56,981 bases of DNA. It comes from Microbacteriaceae bacterium (GTDB taxonomy: Bacteria > Actinomycetota > Actinomycetes > Actinomycetales > Microbacteriaceae). The DNA lies in assembly GCA_025465095.1 (NCBI GenBank), contig JAODME010000031.1, forward strand, positions 1-56,981, written 5' to 3'. Each line of letters opens with the position of its first letter. Positions within the stretch are counted from its first letter, which is position 1. Position numbers and translations under genes: made by a program. This document shows, in pieces, positions 8,135 to 16,973 of this stretch. Under the pieces are notes generated by a model. The model made no database searches and was not told the DNA's origin. It saw nothing but the letters and a program-made list of their open reading frames with translations.

Positions 8135-9461
8135 CGATCGACCTCCTCGTGGTCACGGTCTTCGTCGGGGTCGTGTCTGCGGGCACGGAAAGTCGGGCAC
8201 GCACGCGCGGCGGCGGGAAGGGTTCGCCGCCGTCATAGCTGCGCCAGTCGTCGGGCAGCAGGTAGTCGAGCACGTCGTCGATCGTCACGACTCCGACGAG
8301 CCGGTGGTTCTCGTCGACCACCGGAACCGACACGAGGTTGTAACTCGCGAGCATGCGGGCAACCTCGGCCGCAGAGGCATCGGCCCGCACCGGATCGAGG
8401 CGCTTGTCCAGCAGGGTACCGAGCCGCTCATTGGGCGGATAGCGCAGCATCCGCTGAAAATGGACCATGCCGAGGAAGCGGCCGGTCGGCGGCTCGTACG
8501 GCGGCAGTGTCACGCAGACGGCGGCGCCGAGAGCCGGAGCCGTCTCGTGGCGACGGATGAGGGCGAGGCCCTCGGCGACTGTCGCGTCGGCGCTGACGAT
8601 GATCGGATCGGTGGTCATGAGCCCGCCGGCGGTGTCCGGCTCGTAGGCGAGCAGCATCCGCACATCCTCCGCCTCCTCTGGCTGCATCAGGGAGAGGAGC
8701 GCTTCTTTGCGTTCCTCGCTGAGCTGGGCGATGAGGTCTGCGGCGTCGTCGGGCTGCATCTGGTCGAGCACGTCGGCGGCGCGATCGTCTTCGAGCTGGT
8801 TCAGAATGCCCACCTGGTCGGTTTCGGGCATCTCCTCGAGAGCGTCGGCGAGCCGCTCGTCAGAGAGCTCCTCCGCGACCTCCAGCATCCGCGGGCGGGG
8901 AAGGTCGAGAAGAGCGTTGGCGAGGTCGGCCGGCAGGAGATCCTGGTAGGTGGCCAGGAGATGCGTCGCGGACTGCGGATCTCCGGCAACGGTGGCGTCC
9001 CGAACGTCCGCCCAGCTCGCGAACACGGTTTGACCCTTGGAGAACGGTGATGCGTTCGGTTTCGGGCGTCGCAGGAAGAGCTCGCTGACCTGCCACTCGC
9101 CGGGGCCGATCTCCTCGATGGCGACATCCTCCACGATCGCCGTTCCCGAGCCATCGACGAAGTTCATGCGGCGGCCGATGATCTCGGCGATCACCCTCAC
9201 CTCGCCGCCGCGTTGCTCGAACCGCCGCAGGTTGATGAGACCTGTCGTGATGATCTGCCCGGAGCCGATGCTCGTGACCCGGCCGATGGAGAGGAACACC
9301 CGCCGTTTGCCGGGCACCTCCACGACAAGACCGACGACGCGGGGGGCGAGTGAGTTGCGATAGACGACGATGACATCGCGAGCTCGACCGACCTTGTCTC
9401 CCGCGGGGTCGAAGACGGAGCACCCGCCAAGCCGGGCGACGAAGACTCTCGCGGCGCTCAC
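8121..9461 (-). CDS. Soluble MgtE N-domain / CBS protein with PRC-barrel start
   Basis: Protein of 446 residues. Residues 1-150 contain two PRC-barrel-like beta regions, about 200-300 form the helical MgtE intracellular N-domain repeat (ADALEEMPETDQVGILNQ and ADVLDQMQPDDAADLI), and about 300-410 form a CBS pair (DPIIVSADATVAEGL and ASYNLVSVPVVDENHRLVGV). The transport membrane domain of MgtE is absent, so this is not itself a magnesium channel. It may sense Mg2+ or nucleotides and act on a partner. The homologue in Mycobacterium is, I believe, Rv1232c. The start is a GTG with a TAGTGT box six bases upstream. Confidence 0.85.
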   Translation of the reverse strand: MSAARVFVARLGGCSVFDPAGDKVGRARDVIVVYRNSLAPRVVGLVVEVPGKRRVFLSIGRVTSIGSGQIITTGLINLRRFEQRGGEVRVIAEIIGRRMNFVDGSGTAIVEDVAIEEIGPGEWQVSELFLRRPKPNASPFSKGQTVFASWADVRDATVAGDPQSATHLLATYQDLLPADLANALLDLPRPRMLEVAEELSDERLADALEEMPETDQVGILNQLEDDRAADVLDQMQPDDAADLIAQLSEERKEALLSLMQPEEAEDVRMLLAYEPDTAGGLMTTDPIIVSADATVAEGLALIRRHETAPALGAAVCVTLPPYEPPTGRFLGMVHFQRMLRYPPNERLGTLLDKRLDPVRADASAAEVARMLASYNLVSVPVVDENHRLVGVVTIDDVLDYLLPDDWRSYDGGEPFPPPRVRARLSVPADTTPTKTVTTRRSIDGKK

Positions 9462-9467
9462 GGTAAA

Positions 9468-9473
9468 ACACTA
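9468..9473 (-). promoter_or_regulatory. -10 box of the MgtE-like gene, leaderless type
   Basis: On the minus strand TAGTGT is followed by six bases and the GTG start. It heads the MgtE-like/DUF1003/mrp transcript. Only 36 bases separate this gene from the divergent stress-protein gene. Confidence 0.4.
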
Positions 9474-9497
9474 CTTGGTCGGTGAAAGAATGGACCG

Positions 9498-9989
9498 GTG
9501 AGCACACCGAGCCCCTTTTCCCGCAGGCAGGTATTCCCGACCCTTCCGCGCGGTGACGTGCTGGGAACCTACGAAACCTACCCCGAGGCGCAAGCGGTCG
9601 TCGACCGGCTGGTGAAGGCCGAGTTTCCGGTGAAGCAGGTCTCCATCGTCGGCAGCGGGCTCAAAACGGTGGAACGCATCACCGGCAAACTGAGCTGGGG
9701 GCGAGCGGCCGGCGCCGGAGCTGCCAGCGGCGCCTGGCTCGGACTCTTCTTCGGTCTGATCCTGTTCCTCTTCGCCACCGAGACGACCTCCTTCGAGCTC
9801 ATCGGCGCGGCCATCCTGATCGGTGCGGGGTTCGGTATGGCGTTCTCGCTCGCCTCGTACGCGATCAACCGGCGCCGGCACGATTTCACCTCGATCAATC
9901 AAGTGCTCGCAAGCCAGTACGAAGTCGTCGTCGACCCGCAGCTGACCGGTCGTGCGCAGGAGCTTCTCGAGCGCGCCGCCGGACAATAA
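9498..9989 (+). CDS. General stress protein 17M-like membrane protein
   Basis: Protein of 163 residues with an N-terminal YflT/GSP17M-like domain (about 20-70, GTYETYPEAQAVVDRLVKAEFP) followed by two membrane helices (about 72-98 and 102-122) and a soluble tail. The N-terminal domain occurs in sigma-B-type stress proteins of Gram-positive bacteria, but the biochemical role is unknown. The start is the GTG at 9498, read after AAGAATGGACCG with no ribosome binding site. It is divergent from the MgtE-like gene, as in Mycobacterium (Rv1232c/Rv1234 neighbourhood). Confidence 0.8.
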   Translation: MSTPSPFSRRQVFPTLPRGDVLGTYETYPEAQAVVDRLVKAEFPVKQVSIVGSGLKTVERITGKLSWGRAAGAGAASGAWLGLFFGLILFLFATETTSFELIGAAILIGAGFGMAFSLASYAINRRRHDFTSINQVLASQYEVVVDPQLTGRAQELLERAAGQ

Positions 9990-9998
9990 CCCGCGGCG

Positions 9999-10004
9999 TA
10001 CACT
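9999..10004 (+). promoter_or_regulatory. -10 box of the cupin gene, leaderless type
   Basis: TACACT followed by six bases and the ATG of the cupin gene; no ribosome binding site. Confidence 0.45.
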
Positions 10005-10010
10005 TTCCGC

Positions 10011-10343
10011 ATGCAGAAGATCTCGCTCGAGGCCCTCGCCCGTCAGCAGCTCGAAGCGGCGGCAGCGGCCTCCGCGGGACGCGCGGCCGACACCGTGTAC
10101 GGCGGCCACGAGAAGGTCCTTCGGCAGACCGTCATCGCCATGACCAAGGGCACCGTCCTCGCCGAGCACGAGAACCCCGGAGACGCGACGATTTACGTGC
10201 TGAGCGGGCGCGTGCGCCTCATCGCCGGCTCCGCCTCATGGCAGGCGAGGAGTGGCGACCTGCTCATCGTGCCCGACGAGCGGCACAGCCTCGAGGCGGA
10301 GGAGGATGCCGCGGTGCTGCTGACGGTCGCCAAGCGCGACTGA
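10011..10343 (+). CDS. Small cupin-fold protein
   Basis: Single-domain cupin of 110 residues. The cupin core covers about residues 38-105, with GTVLAEHENPGDATIYVLSGRVRL as motif 1 and SGDLLIVPDERHSLEAEED as motif 2. Motif 1 has only one candidate metal histidine (EHENP) and motif 2 one (RHSLEA), so metal binding is possible but incomplete compared with dioxygenases. Such proteins often bind small ligands or metals in stress responses; no substrate can be named. It stands alone, 21 bases after the stress-protein gene and convergent with the aminopeptidase. Confidence 0.8.
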   Translation: MQKISLEALARQQLEAAAAASAGRAADTVYGGHEKVLRQTVIAMTKGTVLAEHENPGDATIYVLSGRVRLIAGSASWQARSGDLLIVPDERHSLEAEEDAAVLLTVAKRD

Positions 10344-10350
10344 GTGCCGC

Positions 10351-11862
10351 CTAAGCTTTCAGCCACGCCTCCACGTCGTCCGCGGTGCGGGGGATGCCGA
10401 TCGACAGGTTCTCGGCACCCGAATCCGTGACGAGAATGTCGTCTTCGATACGCACCCCGATTCCTCGGTACTCCGCGGGAACACTCAGGTCGTCGGGCTG
10501 GAAGTACAGGCCCGGTTCGATCGTGAACACCATTCCCGCCTCGAGCACCCCGTCGAGATAGAGCTCGCGCCTGGCCTGCGCGCAGTCGTGCACGTCGAGT
10601 CCCAGGTGGTGGCTTGTGCCGTGCACCATGTAGCGCCGGTGGAACTGGTTATCCGGCTGCAGTGACTCTTCCGCGCTTCCAGGCAGCAGCCCCCACTCCG
10701 CAGTCTTCGCGGCGATCACCGCCATCGCCGCCTGGTGCACCTCACGGAACCGGATGCCGGGGCGAACGATGTGGAACGCAGCATCCGCAGCCTCCCGAAC
10801 CGCCTCGTAGACGCGCCTCTGCGTCTCCGAGAACGTGCCGTTCACGGGGAGGGTGCGCGTGATGTCGGCGGTGTAGTAGCTGTCGAGCTCCACTCCGGCG
10901 TCGAGGAGGATCAGGTCGCCCGCCCGGACCGGTCCGTCGTTTCGGGTCCAGTGCAGGATGCACGCGTGCTCGCCGGCCGCCGCGATCGTGTCGTAGCCGA
11001 CCGTGTTGCCGTCCGCGCGCGCACGCCGGTTGAAGGTACCCTCGACGATGCGCTCGCCGCGCGGGTGGGCGAGGATCGCCGGGCGGTCCGCGATGACGTC
11101 GTCGAAGCCTCTCGCCGTCGCGGCGACAGCGAGGCGCATTTGGGCGACCTCGAACTCGTCTTTGACGAGGCGGAGTTCGCTGAGGTCGCGCGCGAAGTCC
11201 ATGTCGACCTGCTCGAACGGGCCGGGCGCCGCCAAGAAGGCGAAGTTGCCGTTGTCGTCGGTGTTGTGCGCGAGCACGCGAGCGTGATCCACCCGCTCGG
11301 TGAGCGCGGAATCGACGTCCCTGAGGATGATCGCTGTCGAGTCGATCCCTTCGAGCGCGGTGTCGAGCTCGCCGAGGCCCGCGGTGGCGAGGCCGAGGTC
11401 TGCGGCCACCTGGCGGGGTGTCGGGCGTCGTCCCGTCCAGAACTCGCCGATGTCGGAGTTGGCGTAGAACTCGTCTGAGTCACGGCCCGCAGCCTCGCGA
11501 AAGTAGACGGTCGCGTCGTGGCCGCCGTCACGCGGGGTCAGTACGAGAACGCTGCCGGGAACGGTGTCGCTGCCCCAGCCGGTCAGATGTGCGAAACCGG
11601 AATGCGCGCGGTACGGGTAGTCGGTGTCGTTCGAGCGCACCTTCGACGCGCCGGCGGGGATGATGAGCGTCGCGGCCGGATACAGCTCCGAGACGCGGCG
11701 CCGGCGTGCAGCAGCGAACGGTGCCTGCTCGCGAGGCTCGGGGATCGAATCATCCCGATCGGCCCAGTTGCTCCCGATGTAGTCCGTGAAGGTGCCGGAG
11801 ACAGGGGTCGTGGAGCGGTTCGCCGTCGCGCGCGGGGCTGGAACTGCTGTTTCGTCGGCCAT
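10351..11862 (-). CDS. pepP: Xaa-Pro aminopeptidase (M24B, PepP type)
   Basis: Metallopeptidase of 503 residues that removes an N-terminal residue next to proline. The N-terminal creatinase-like domain (about 40-190) is followed by the pita-bread catalytic domain with all dinuclear-metal ligands visible: LLDAGVELDSYYTADITRT (two Asp), HGTSHHLGLDVHD (His), FTIEPGLY (Glu) and VRIEDDILVT (Glu). Cytosolic, no signal peptide. It is longer than E. coli PepP (441) because of a proline/threonine-rich N-terminal extension of about 35 residues. The minus-strand ATG at 11862 follows an AGAAT-containing box with no ribosome binding site. Confidence 0.93.
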   Translation of the reverse strand: MADETAVPAPRATANRSTTPVSGTFTDYIGSNWADRDDSIPEPREQAPFAAARRRRVSELYPAATLIIPAGASKVRSNDTDYPYRAHSGFAHLTGWGSDTVPGSVLVLTPRDGGHDATVYFREAAGRDSDEFYANSDIGEFWTGRRPTPRQVAADLGLATAGLGELDTALEGIDSTAIILRDVDSALTERVDHARVLAHNTDDNGNFAFLAAPGPFEQVDMDFARDLSELRLVKDEFEVAQMRLAVAATARGFDDVIADRPAILAHPRGERIVEGTFNRRARADGNTVGYDTIAAAGEHACILHWTRNDGPVRAGDLILLDAGVELDSYYTADITRTLPVNGTFSETQRRVYEAVREAADAAFHIVRPGIRFREVHQAAMAVIAAKTAEWGLLPGSAEESLQPDNQFHRRYMVHGTSHHLGLDVHDCAQARRELYLDGVLEAGMVFTIEPGLYFQPDDLSVPAEYRGIGVRIEDDILVTDSGAENLSIGIPRTADDVEAWLKA

Positions 11863-11930
11863 CCGTTCATTCTCGCATCGAGCGAGCCCCTGCCTGCCGG
11901 TGAAAGCGTGCCGGGATCAGTTCGCCTTGA

Positions 11931-12944
11931 TCAGTTCGCCGGGCTCAGCTGGGCGACGATCGGACGGTGGTCGCTTCCCGCCTGGTCGAGATTCTGGATG
12001 ACGCGCACCCCAGTCGCACGCCACTCGTCAGTGGCCATGACATGGTCGATCGGTGACCCGAGCAGGGCGGGGATCCGTGTCGGCCAGGTGCCGACCGCGG
12101 CGTTGCCGGTCGCGGCCGCGGCATCCGTGCAGTCACCGAGCGTGCTCGCAGGATCGTTCGCGAGCCCCGCGTAATGGTCGATGGTGGAGTTCAGATCGCC
12201 GGCCAGGATCACGTTCTCGCCCGCGCAGACATCCGCGAGCCACCTGAGGTCGGCCTGCCAGTGATCGAGGTAGCCGGGAATCGGAGCCACGGGATGCGCC
12301 GCGATGATCGTCGGCCCCGAGCCGTTGTCGGGGACCGCAATCACGGAGGGCACGACCGAAGTGTTGCCGCGCGAATTGTCGACGGAGTAGGTGCCCAGTT
12401 CGGCGCTCGTGAGAAGGGACGTGGTGCGCGCCTTCGAGATCTTGTCGAACGAGACATGGTTCACCCACATGGGGGATCCTGCCGACTTCATGATCATCGC
12501 CACCTCGATGGAAACCTGCTCCGTCGTCTCGGGCAGGGCCACGATGTCGGCGCCGACCTCCAGTGCGAGCGCGGCGATGCGCTCGGCGCCCGGCGCATCG
12601 CCGAGCGTGTTCCAGGAGAGCACGGTGAGGTCGCCGGTCCCCGCCGCCTCGAACGAGGTGTTCCCGAGGCCTCGACTGCCCAGCACAGCGCCGTTCGCCG
12701 CGACGAAGACGAGCAGCAGAACGACGAAGGCCCCGCCGAGGCGACGGAACGGCGGAAGCAGGAGCATCAGCAGGAGCAGCATGACGATGAACGCCGTGGC
12801 CGCGGCCGCCCCCGCGGCGCGCAGCGACACGAACTGCGCGAACAGCGGCCGGAACTGCACGCCGAACAGCTGCGGCCACGCGGCGACCAGCAGGATCGCG
12901 GCGAGAATGCAGACGAGCGCGACGGCGGCGATACGGCGAAACAT
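11931..12944 (-). CDS. Membrane-anchored endonuclease/exonuclease/phosphatase family protein
   Basis: Protein of 337 residues. Three hydrophobic helices occupy the first 105 residues; the catalytic domain follows on the outside of the membrane. EEP motifs are visible: LSWNT, ALPETTEQ (metal Glu), AGDLNST (Asp and Asn) and SPIDHVM with a final SDHRPI (Asp-His). Substrate could be a nucleic acid, phospholipid or inositol phosphate; the family does not decide. The open frame runs 270 codons further upstream across the PHP gene, but the ATG at 12944 is followed by a normal first helix and preceded by AGGAG with correct spacing. It is divergent from the PHP gene. Confidence 0.88.
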   Translation of the reverse strand: MFRRIAAVALVCILAAILLVAAWPQLFGVQFRPLFAQFVSLRAAGAAAATAFIVMLLLLMLLLPPFRRLGGAFVVLLLVFVAANGAVLGSRGLGNTSFEAAGTGDLTVLSWNTLGDAPGAERIAALALEVGADIVALPETTEQVSIEVAMIMKSAGSPMWVNHVSFDKISKARTTSLLTSAELGTYSVDNSRGNTSVVPSVIAVPDNGSGPTIIAAHPVAPIPGYLDHWQADLRWLADVCAGENVILAGDLNSTIDHYAGLANDPASTLGDCTDAAAATGNAAVGTWPTRIPALLGSPIDHVMATDEWRATGVRVIQNLDQAGSDHRPIVAQLSPAN

Positions 12945-12998
12945 TGCTCCTGACCCTAACCGGTGCCGCCGAGAGCGGGATGCGAGGCCGCGCCGTTC

Positions 12999-13004
12999 TA
13001 CGAT
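12999..13004 (+). promoter_or_regulatory. -10 box of the PHP gene, leaderless type
   Basis: TACGAT followed by six bases and the ATG at 13011. Confidence 0.4.
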
Positions 13005-13010
13005 GGCAGG

Positions 13011-13862
13011 ATGCCCGGTCCGATCGATCTCCACGCGCACAGCAGCGTGTCCGACGGCACCGAGACTCCGGCGCAACTGATCCGGGCGGCCGTCGCCGCC
13101 GGACTCGGCACGGTGGCGCTGACCGACCACGACTCCACTGCAGGCTGGGCCGAGGGCTTCACCGCGGCATCCGGCACCGGCATCACCGTCGTACCGGGGA
13201 TGGAGCTGAGCACGCGGTTCGGGTGGAAGAGCGTGCACCTGCTCGCCTACCTCTTCGACCCGCTCGACGCAGGCCTCGTCGCCGAGACGGCGAGGATCCG
13301 CGAGGCGAGACTTCGCCGCGCAGAGAGCATCGTGACGAGGATCGCCGCGGACTACGACCTGACCTGGGCCGACGTGCTCGCCCAGACCGCGGTGGGCACG
13401 ACGATCGGACGCCCGCATATCGCCGACGCGCTGGTCGCCCGCGGACACGTCACCACGCGGAGTGCCGCATTCGAGAGCATCCTGCATCCGCGCACCGGAT
13501 ATTTCGAGCCGCACTACGCGCCAGGACCGCTCGAGGGCGTCGAACTTGTCGTCGCCGCGGGCGGCGTTCCCGTCCTCGCGCATCCGGGGACGCGGGGGCG
13601 TGAGGGGGTGATCCCGGAGGACAGGCTGCGTGCGCTCGTCGACGCCGGTCTGTTCGGGCTCGAAATCGACCACCGGGAGAATACCAAGGGCGGCAGGGAG
13701 CGGCTGCACGAACTTGCCGACAAGTACGGCCTCGCGGTCACCGGGTCGAGCGACTATCACGGTGCCGGAAAGCCGAACCGGCTCGGCGAGAACACGACCG
13801 CGCCACAGGTGCTCGAGCGGCTCGTCGCCCGCGGAACGGGCTCGAGTCCGTTCCGAGACTGA
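13011..13862 (+). CDS. PHP domain metal-dependent phosphoesterase (YciV/TrpH family)
   Basis: Protein of 283 residues. The first metal motif is DLHAHSSVSDG at residues 4-14, then TDHDST near 38; PVLAHPGTRG and TGSSDYHG complete the PHP metal ligands. The E. coli relative (YciV, RNase AM) is a 5'-3' exonuclease that also hydrolyses 3',5'-nucleotide bisphosphates; that activity is transferred here only by family. The ATG at 13011 is preferred over an upstream in-frame ATG (12963) because it has the TACGAT box six bases before it and the family N-terminus. It is divergent from the EEP gene. Confidence 0.88.
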   Translation: MPGPIDLHAHSSVSDGTETPAQLIRAAVAAGLGTVALTDHDSTAGWAEGFTAASGTGITVVPGMELSTRFGWKSVHLLAYLFDPLDAGLVAETARIREARLRRAESIVTRIAADYDLTWADVLAQTAVGTTIGRPHIADALVARGHVTTRSAAFESILHPRTGYFEPHYAPGPLEGVELVVAAGGVPVLAHPGTRGREGVIPEDRLRALVDAGLFGLEIDHRENTKGGRERLHELADKYGLAVTGSSDYHGAGKPNRLGENTTAPQVLERLVARGTGSSPFRD

Positions 13863-13944
13863 CGTCGGCCCGCTGAGAATACAGCTGCGGGCCTTCCCGA
13901 GGAGAAACGCGGATCGCTCCCGGAGCCGAAGGAGTGAGGCCGGC

Positions 13945-15432
13945 TTACTGCGCTACGGGGGGCGTCGCGCCCGGGTTGCGACGGCGGGTGCGCTGACGGT
14001 TGCGCGACGGGCGAGAAACCTCGCCGCCCTCTGCCGGCGCGGTGACGGGAGCGGATGACGCGGTTCCGGATGCGACGGCGCCAGCGGGGCGCTGCCCGCC
14101 CGATCCGCCAGAGTTCGAGCGGGGACGGTCGCCGTTGGCGGACCCTCCGGAGCGGGAGCGCGAACGGTCGCCGCCCGAGGCTCCGCTGGAGCGGCCGGCG
14201 CGGTCGCCGCCACGGTCCGGCTGCGGCTCCCGCACGCGCGGCGGACCGGCGTGCTTCAGGCGACCACGGGCATCCGTCGGGATGTCGAGGTCGGAGAACA
14301 GGTGCGGCGACGACGAGTACGTCTCGGTCGGCTCCGGCTGACCGAAGTCGAGTTCGCGGTTGATTGCGGCCCACTTGTGCAGGTCGTCCCAGTCGACGAA
14401 GGTCACCGCGATGCCGGTCTTGCCCGCGCGGCCCGTACGGCCGGCGCGGTGCAGGTAGGTGTCCGAGTCATCCGGAATCGTGTGGTTGATCACGTGCGTG
14501 ACGTCGTTGACGTCGATGCCTCGCGCCGCGACATCCGTGGCGATCAAGATGTCCTTCTTGCCGGCCTTGAATGCGGCCATGGCGCGCTCGCGCTGCTCCT
14601 GGTTGAGGTCTCCGTGCACGGCGGCGGCGTTGAAGCCGCGGTCGTTGAGTTCCTCGACGAGCTTCGCCGCCGCGCGCTTCGTGCGCGTGAAGACGACGGT
14701 CTTGCCGCGACCCTCGGCTTGCAGGATCCGCGCCACCACCTCGTCCTTGTCCATGTTGTGGGCGCGGTAGATGACGTGCTTGATGTTCGCCTGCGTCAAG
14801 CCCTCGTTCGGGTCTGTCGCGCGGATGTGGATGGGCCGGTTCATGAACCGGCGCGCGAGGGCGACGATCGGGCCGGGCATCGTCGCGGAGAACAGCATTG
14901 TGTGGCGGGCGGGCGGGGTCTGCGCGAAGAGTTTTTCGATGTCGGAGAGGAACCCTAGGTCGAGCATCTTGTCTGCCTCATCGAGCACCATCACCTTGAC
15001 GTTCTTGAGGGAGAGCATCCGCTGGCTGGCGAGGTCGAGCAGGCGACCGGGGGTTCCGACGACTACCTGCGCACCGGCTTTGAGCTGTTCGATCTGGCCC
15101 TCGTAGGCCTTTCCGCCGTAGATGGCGGCGATCTGGGTGGATCGGTTGGATGCGGCGAGCACGAGGTCTTCGGCCACCTGCACGCACAGCTCGCGCGTCG
15201 GCACAACGACAAGCGCCTGCACGCCGGGCTCAGGATCGGTGCCGAGCGACTGCAGCAGCGGAAGCCCGAAGCCGAGAGTCTTTCCTGTTCCGGTCTTGGC
15301 CTGGCCGATGATGTCCTGGCCGTTCAGACCCATCGGAATCGTCTGGGTCTGGATGGGGAACGGTTCGATGATGCCCTTGGTGGCAAGAGCGTCGACCATG
15401 TCCTGGTCGATGTTCAGTTCAGAGAAAGTCAC
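13945..15432 (-). CDS. DEAD-box RNA helicase (RhlE type)
   Basis: ATP-dependent RNA helicase of 495 residues. Motifs in order are Q motif (EPFPIQTQTIP), I (AKTGTGKT), II (VLDEADKM), III (SATMP), V (ATDVAARGID) and VI (HRAGRTGRAG). The C-terminal 120 residues are low-complexity, rich in Arg, Gly and Ser with basic repeats, as in RNA-binding tails of RhlE/DeaD proteins. Likely roles are ribosome assembly and mRNA turnover. It is divergent from the ferritin-like gene, the arrangement around Rv3211/Rv3210c in Mycobacterium. The start is the GTG at 15432. Confidence 0.95.
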   Translation of the reverse strand: MTFSELNIDQDMVDALATKGIIEPFPIQTQTIPMGLNGQDIIGQAKTGTGKTLGFGLPLLQSLGTDPEPGVQALVVVPTRELCVQVAEDLVLAASNRSTQIAAIYGGKAYEGQIEQLKAGAQVVVGTPGRLLDLASQRMLSLKNVKVMVLDEADKMLDLGFLSDIEKLFAQTPPARHTMLFSATMPGPIVALARRFMNRPIHIRATDPNEGLTQANIKHVIYRAHNMDKDEVVARILQAEGRGKTVVFTRTKRAAAKLVEELNDRGFNAAAVHGDLNQEQRERAMAAFKAGKKDILIATDVAARGIDVNDVTHVINHTIPDDSDTYLHRAGRTGRAGKTGIAVTFVDWDDLHKWAAINRELDFGQPEPTETYSSSPHLFSDLDIPTDARGRLKHAGPPRVREPQPDRGGDRAGRSSGASGGDRSRSRSGGSANGDRPRSNSGGSGGQRPAGAVASGTASSAPVTAPAEGGEVSRPSRNRQRTRRRNPGATPPVAQ

Positions 15433-15604
15433 AGATTAAAGCCCGTCATGGATGCGAGTACGCCCGCTTGTTCCTGGGGCGTAGATGCCCCTGTCAGAAA
15501 GGGGCTTGTGCACAGTTTAGCCGCATGGGCCTGAAAACCTCGTGCGCGGCTCCCTTTCTGGCACGTCGGCGGGTGGGGGTGCCCGGGCGCGGCGGCGGCG
15601 CGGC

Positions 15605-15610
15605 TAGGCT
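15605..15610 (+). promoter_or_regulatory. -10 box of the ferritin-like gene, leaderless type
   Basis: TAGGCT lies seven bases before the GTG at 15618; identical to the gltA box. Confidence 0.45.
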
Positions 15611-15617
15611 GACACCC

Positions 15618-16343
15618 GTGGCGTCCTACTTCAAACAGCGCAGGAAACACGTCGAGATTCCCCGCTTGAGGGCGCGTTCGGCGCGCGGCGGCGAGCAGAC
15701 CGTCAACCGGGTCGCTCTCGCGGAGCTGACCCCCGATCTCGCGTCCTACCTTGGTCGGGCCGCGTACCTCCAGCTGTCGATCTTCGAGGTCGCGGCGCGA
15801 GCGGTCATGACGGCACCCGATGTGCGCGGAAAGAATGCGCTCAGCAACGTCGCCCGGTTGTCGCTCGTGAAGTACGACGGGCTCGTGCGCGAGCTGGAGC
15901 GGTCCGGGCACGATCCGGCGGCGACGATGGAGCCGTTCCGACGCGAGATTGACACTTTCCAGTTGCAGACCCGCGGCGGCGACTGGCACGAGGACCTCGT
16001 GACCTCTTACGTGACGGCCGGGCTGCTCGACGATTTCTTCGTCCGGCTCGCGGAGGGTCTCGCCCAGGAGCAGGCCTCGCGCATCGGTGAATTGCTGCAC
16101 GGTGACACGGCGAGCGACCTGATCGGGGCCGAACTCCGTGCGGCGATCGACGCGAATCCCCGGCTCGCGTCCCGCCTCGCGATGTGGGGCCGCCGACTCG
16201 TGGGCGACACCCTGTTGATCGCCCGCTCTGCGCTCGCGGTGCCGGAGAACACTGCTCCGGATGAGGCGAGGCTCGAGCCGGTCTTCACGGAACTCATCAC
16301 CGCTCACACGCGCCGCATGGACGCGCTCGGCCTCACCGCCTAG
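15618..16343 (+). CDS. Ferritin-like fold protein (Rv3210c-like)
   Basis: Mostly helical protein of 241 residues, of the ferritin-like family found beside the DEAD helicase and DUF3107 genes across Actinobacteria (Rv3210c position). Candidate di-metal carboxylates are spaced along the helices (FEVAARAV, DDFFVRLAEGLAQEQ), but the full ExxH pattern of tRNA-(ms2io6A) hydroxylase is not obvious, so catalysis is uncertain. The GTG at 15618 is chosen because the TAGGCT box precedes it and the sequence MASYFKQRRKHVEIPRLRAR is basic as in relatives; the open frame continues 50 codons upstream. Function unknown. Confidence 0.8.
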   Translation: MASYFKQRRKHVEIPRLRARSARGGEQTVNRVALAELTPDLASYLGRAAYLQLSIFEVAARAVMTAPDVRGKNALSNVARLSLVKYDGLVRELERSGHDPAATMEPFRREIDTFQLQTRGGDWHEDLVTSYVTAGLLDDFFVRLAEGLAQEQASRIGELLHGDTASDLIGAELRAAIDANPRLASRLAMWGRRLVGDTLLIARSALAVPENTAPDEARLEPVFTELITAHTRRMDALGLTA

Positions 16344-16350
16344 CGGCCTG

Positions 16351-16641
16351 CTATGGCCGGTTCAGCCGGGACAGAAGCCGGGCATCCGCTTCCCGACGTC
16401 GCCGTGGCAGGAACAGGCCGGCGGTGGCGGATGACGCGGCCGCGGCCAGCAGACTGACGAACCAGATCCAGCCGCCGTCGAACTGCCAGCCGGCCCAGGT
16501 CAGAGCAGACCAGAGGATCATCGCGGCGACGGTTCCGATAGCCGGGAGCAGCATCGCCCCATGGCTGAGCCTGCCGGGCAGGAGGTATCGTGTGAGCCCC
16601 CCGATGATGGTTCCACCGAGGGCGACGAACAGCAGCTCCAC
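16351..16641 (-). CDS. Small three-helix membrane protein
   Basis: Predicted membrane protein of 96 residues with three hydrophobic segments (MELLFVALGGTIIGGL, MLLPAIGTVAAMILWSAL, GGWIWFVSLLAAAASSATAG) and a basic C-terminus (RRRREADARLLSRLNRP). The GTG at 16641 starts one base after the stop of the DUF3107 gene, so the two are probably translated together; an earlier ATG at 16689 would overlap DUF3107 by 47 bases. It is convergent with the ferritin-like gene. I do not recognise the family beyond a general resemblance to small actinobacterial integral membrane proteins. Confidence 0.75.
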   Translation of the reverse strand: MELLFVALGGTIIGGLTRYLLPGRLSHGAMLLPAIGTVAAMILWSALTWAGWQFDGGWIWFVSLLAAAASSATAGLFLPRRRREADARLLSRLNRP

Positions 16642-16642
16642 C

Positions 16643-16867
16643 TCAGGCGACGAATCCCACACGACGGGACGCGTCTGAACCGATCTCAACGTAGGCGAGG
16701 GTAGCGGTAGGAATGACGTAGACCTTGCCCTTATCGTCCCTGAGCGTCAGGTAGCTGCTTTTTGCGTCGAGAGCGGCGGCGACGGTCTTCTCGATCTCGC
16801 CCGCCGTCTCCGACGACTCGAAGCTGATCTCGCGGGGGGTGTTGGCAATGCCGATTCGAATGTCCAC
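16643..16867 (-). CDS. DUF3107 protein (Rv3208A / TB9.4-like)
   Basis: Protein of 74 residues, MDIRIGIANTPREISFESSE at the start and YLTLRDDKGKVYVIPTATLAYVEIG near the end. This is the DUF3107 family, present throughout Actinobacteria and of unknown function; the fold appears alpha/beta with an ATP-like metal role never shown. It begins with GTG, six bases after a TAATCT box, without a ribosome binding site. It lies divergent from adnA, and the small membrane protein follows directly. Gene order matches the TB9.4 neighbourhood. Confidence 0.9.
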   Translation of the reverse strand: MDIRIGIANTPREISFESSETAGEIEKTVAAALDAKSSYLTLRDDKGKVYVIPTATLAYVEIGSDASRRVGFVA

Positions 16868-16873
16868 GTGCCC

Positions 16874-16879
16874 AGATTA
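16874..16879 (-). promoter_or_regulatory. -10 box of the DUF3107 gene, leaderless type
   Basis: On the minus strand TAATCT is followed by six bases and the GTG start. Confidence 0.45.
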
Positions 16880-16961
16880 CGACATACGGTGCACCGGTCC
16901 CGGACCGTTCGTTGTCAGCGGAACCAGAGCACGCCGCGGTAGGCATGTCGGTACCGACCGA

Positions 16962-16967
16962 TAGCTT
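16962..16967 (+). promoter_or_regulatory. -10 box of adnA, leaderless type
   Basis: TAGCTT followed by six bases and the GTG at 16974. Confidence 0.4.
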
Positions 16968-16973
16968 GGGTCG

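Noticed and set aside
11931-13760. A 609-codon open frame on the minus strand
   Set aside because: Only the part from 12944 downwards has EEP-family sequence; the N-terminal half is the antisense of the PHP gene and has no domain.
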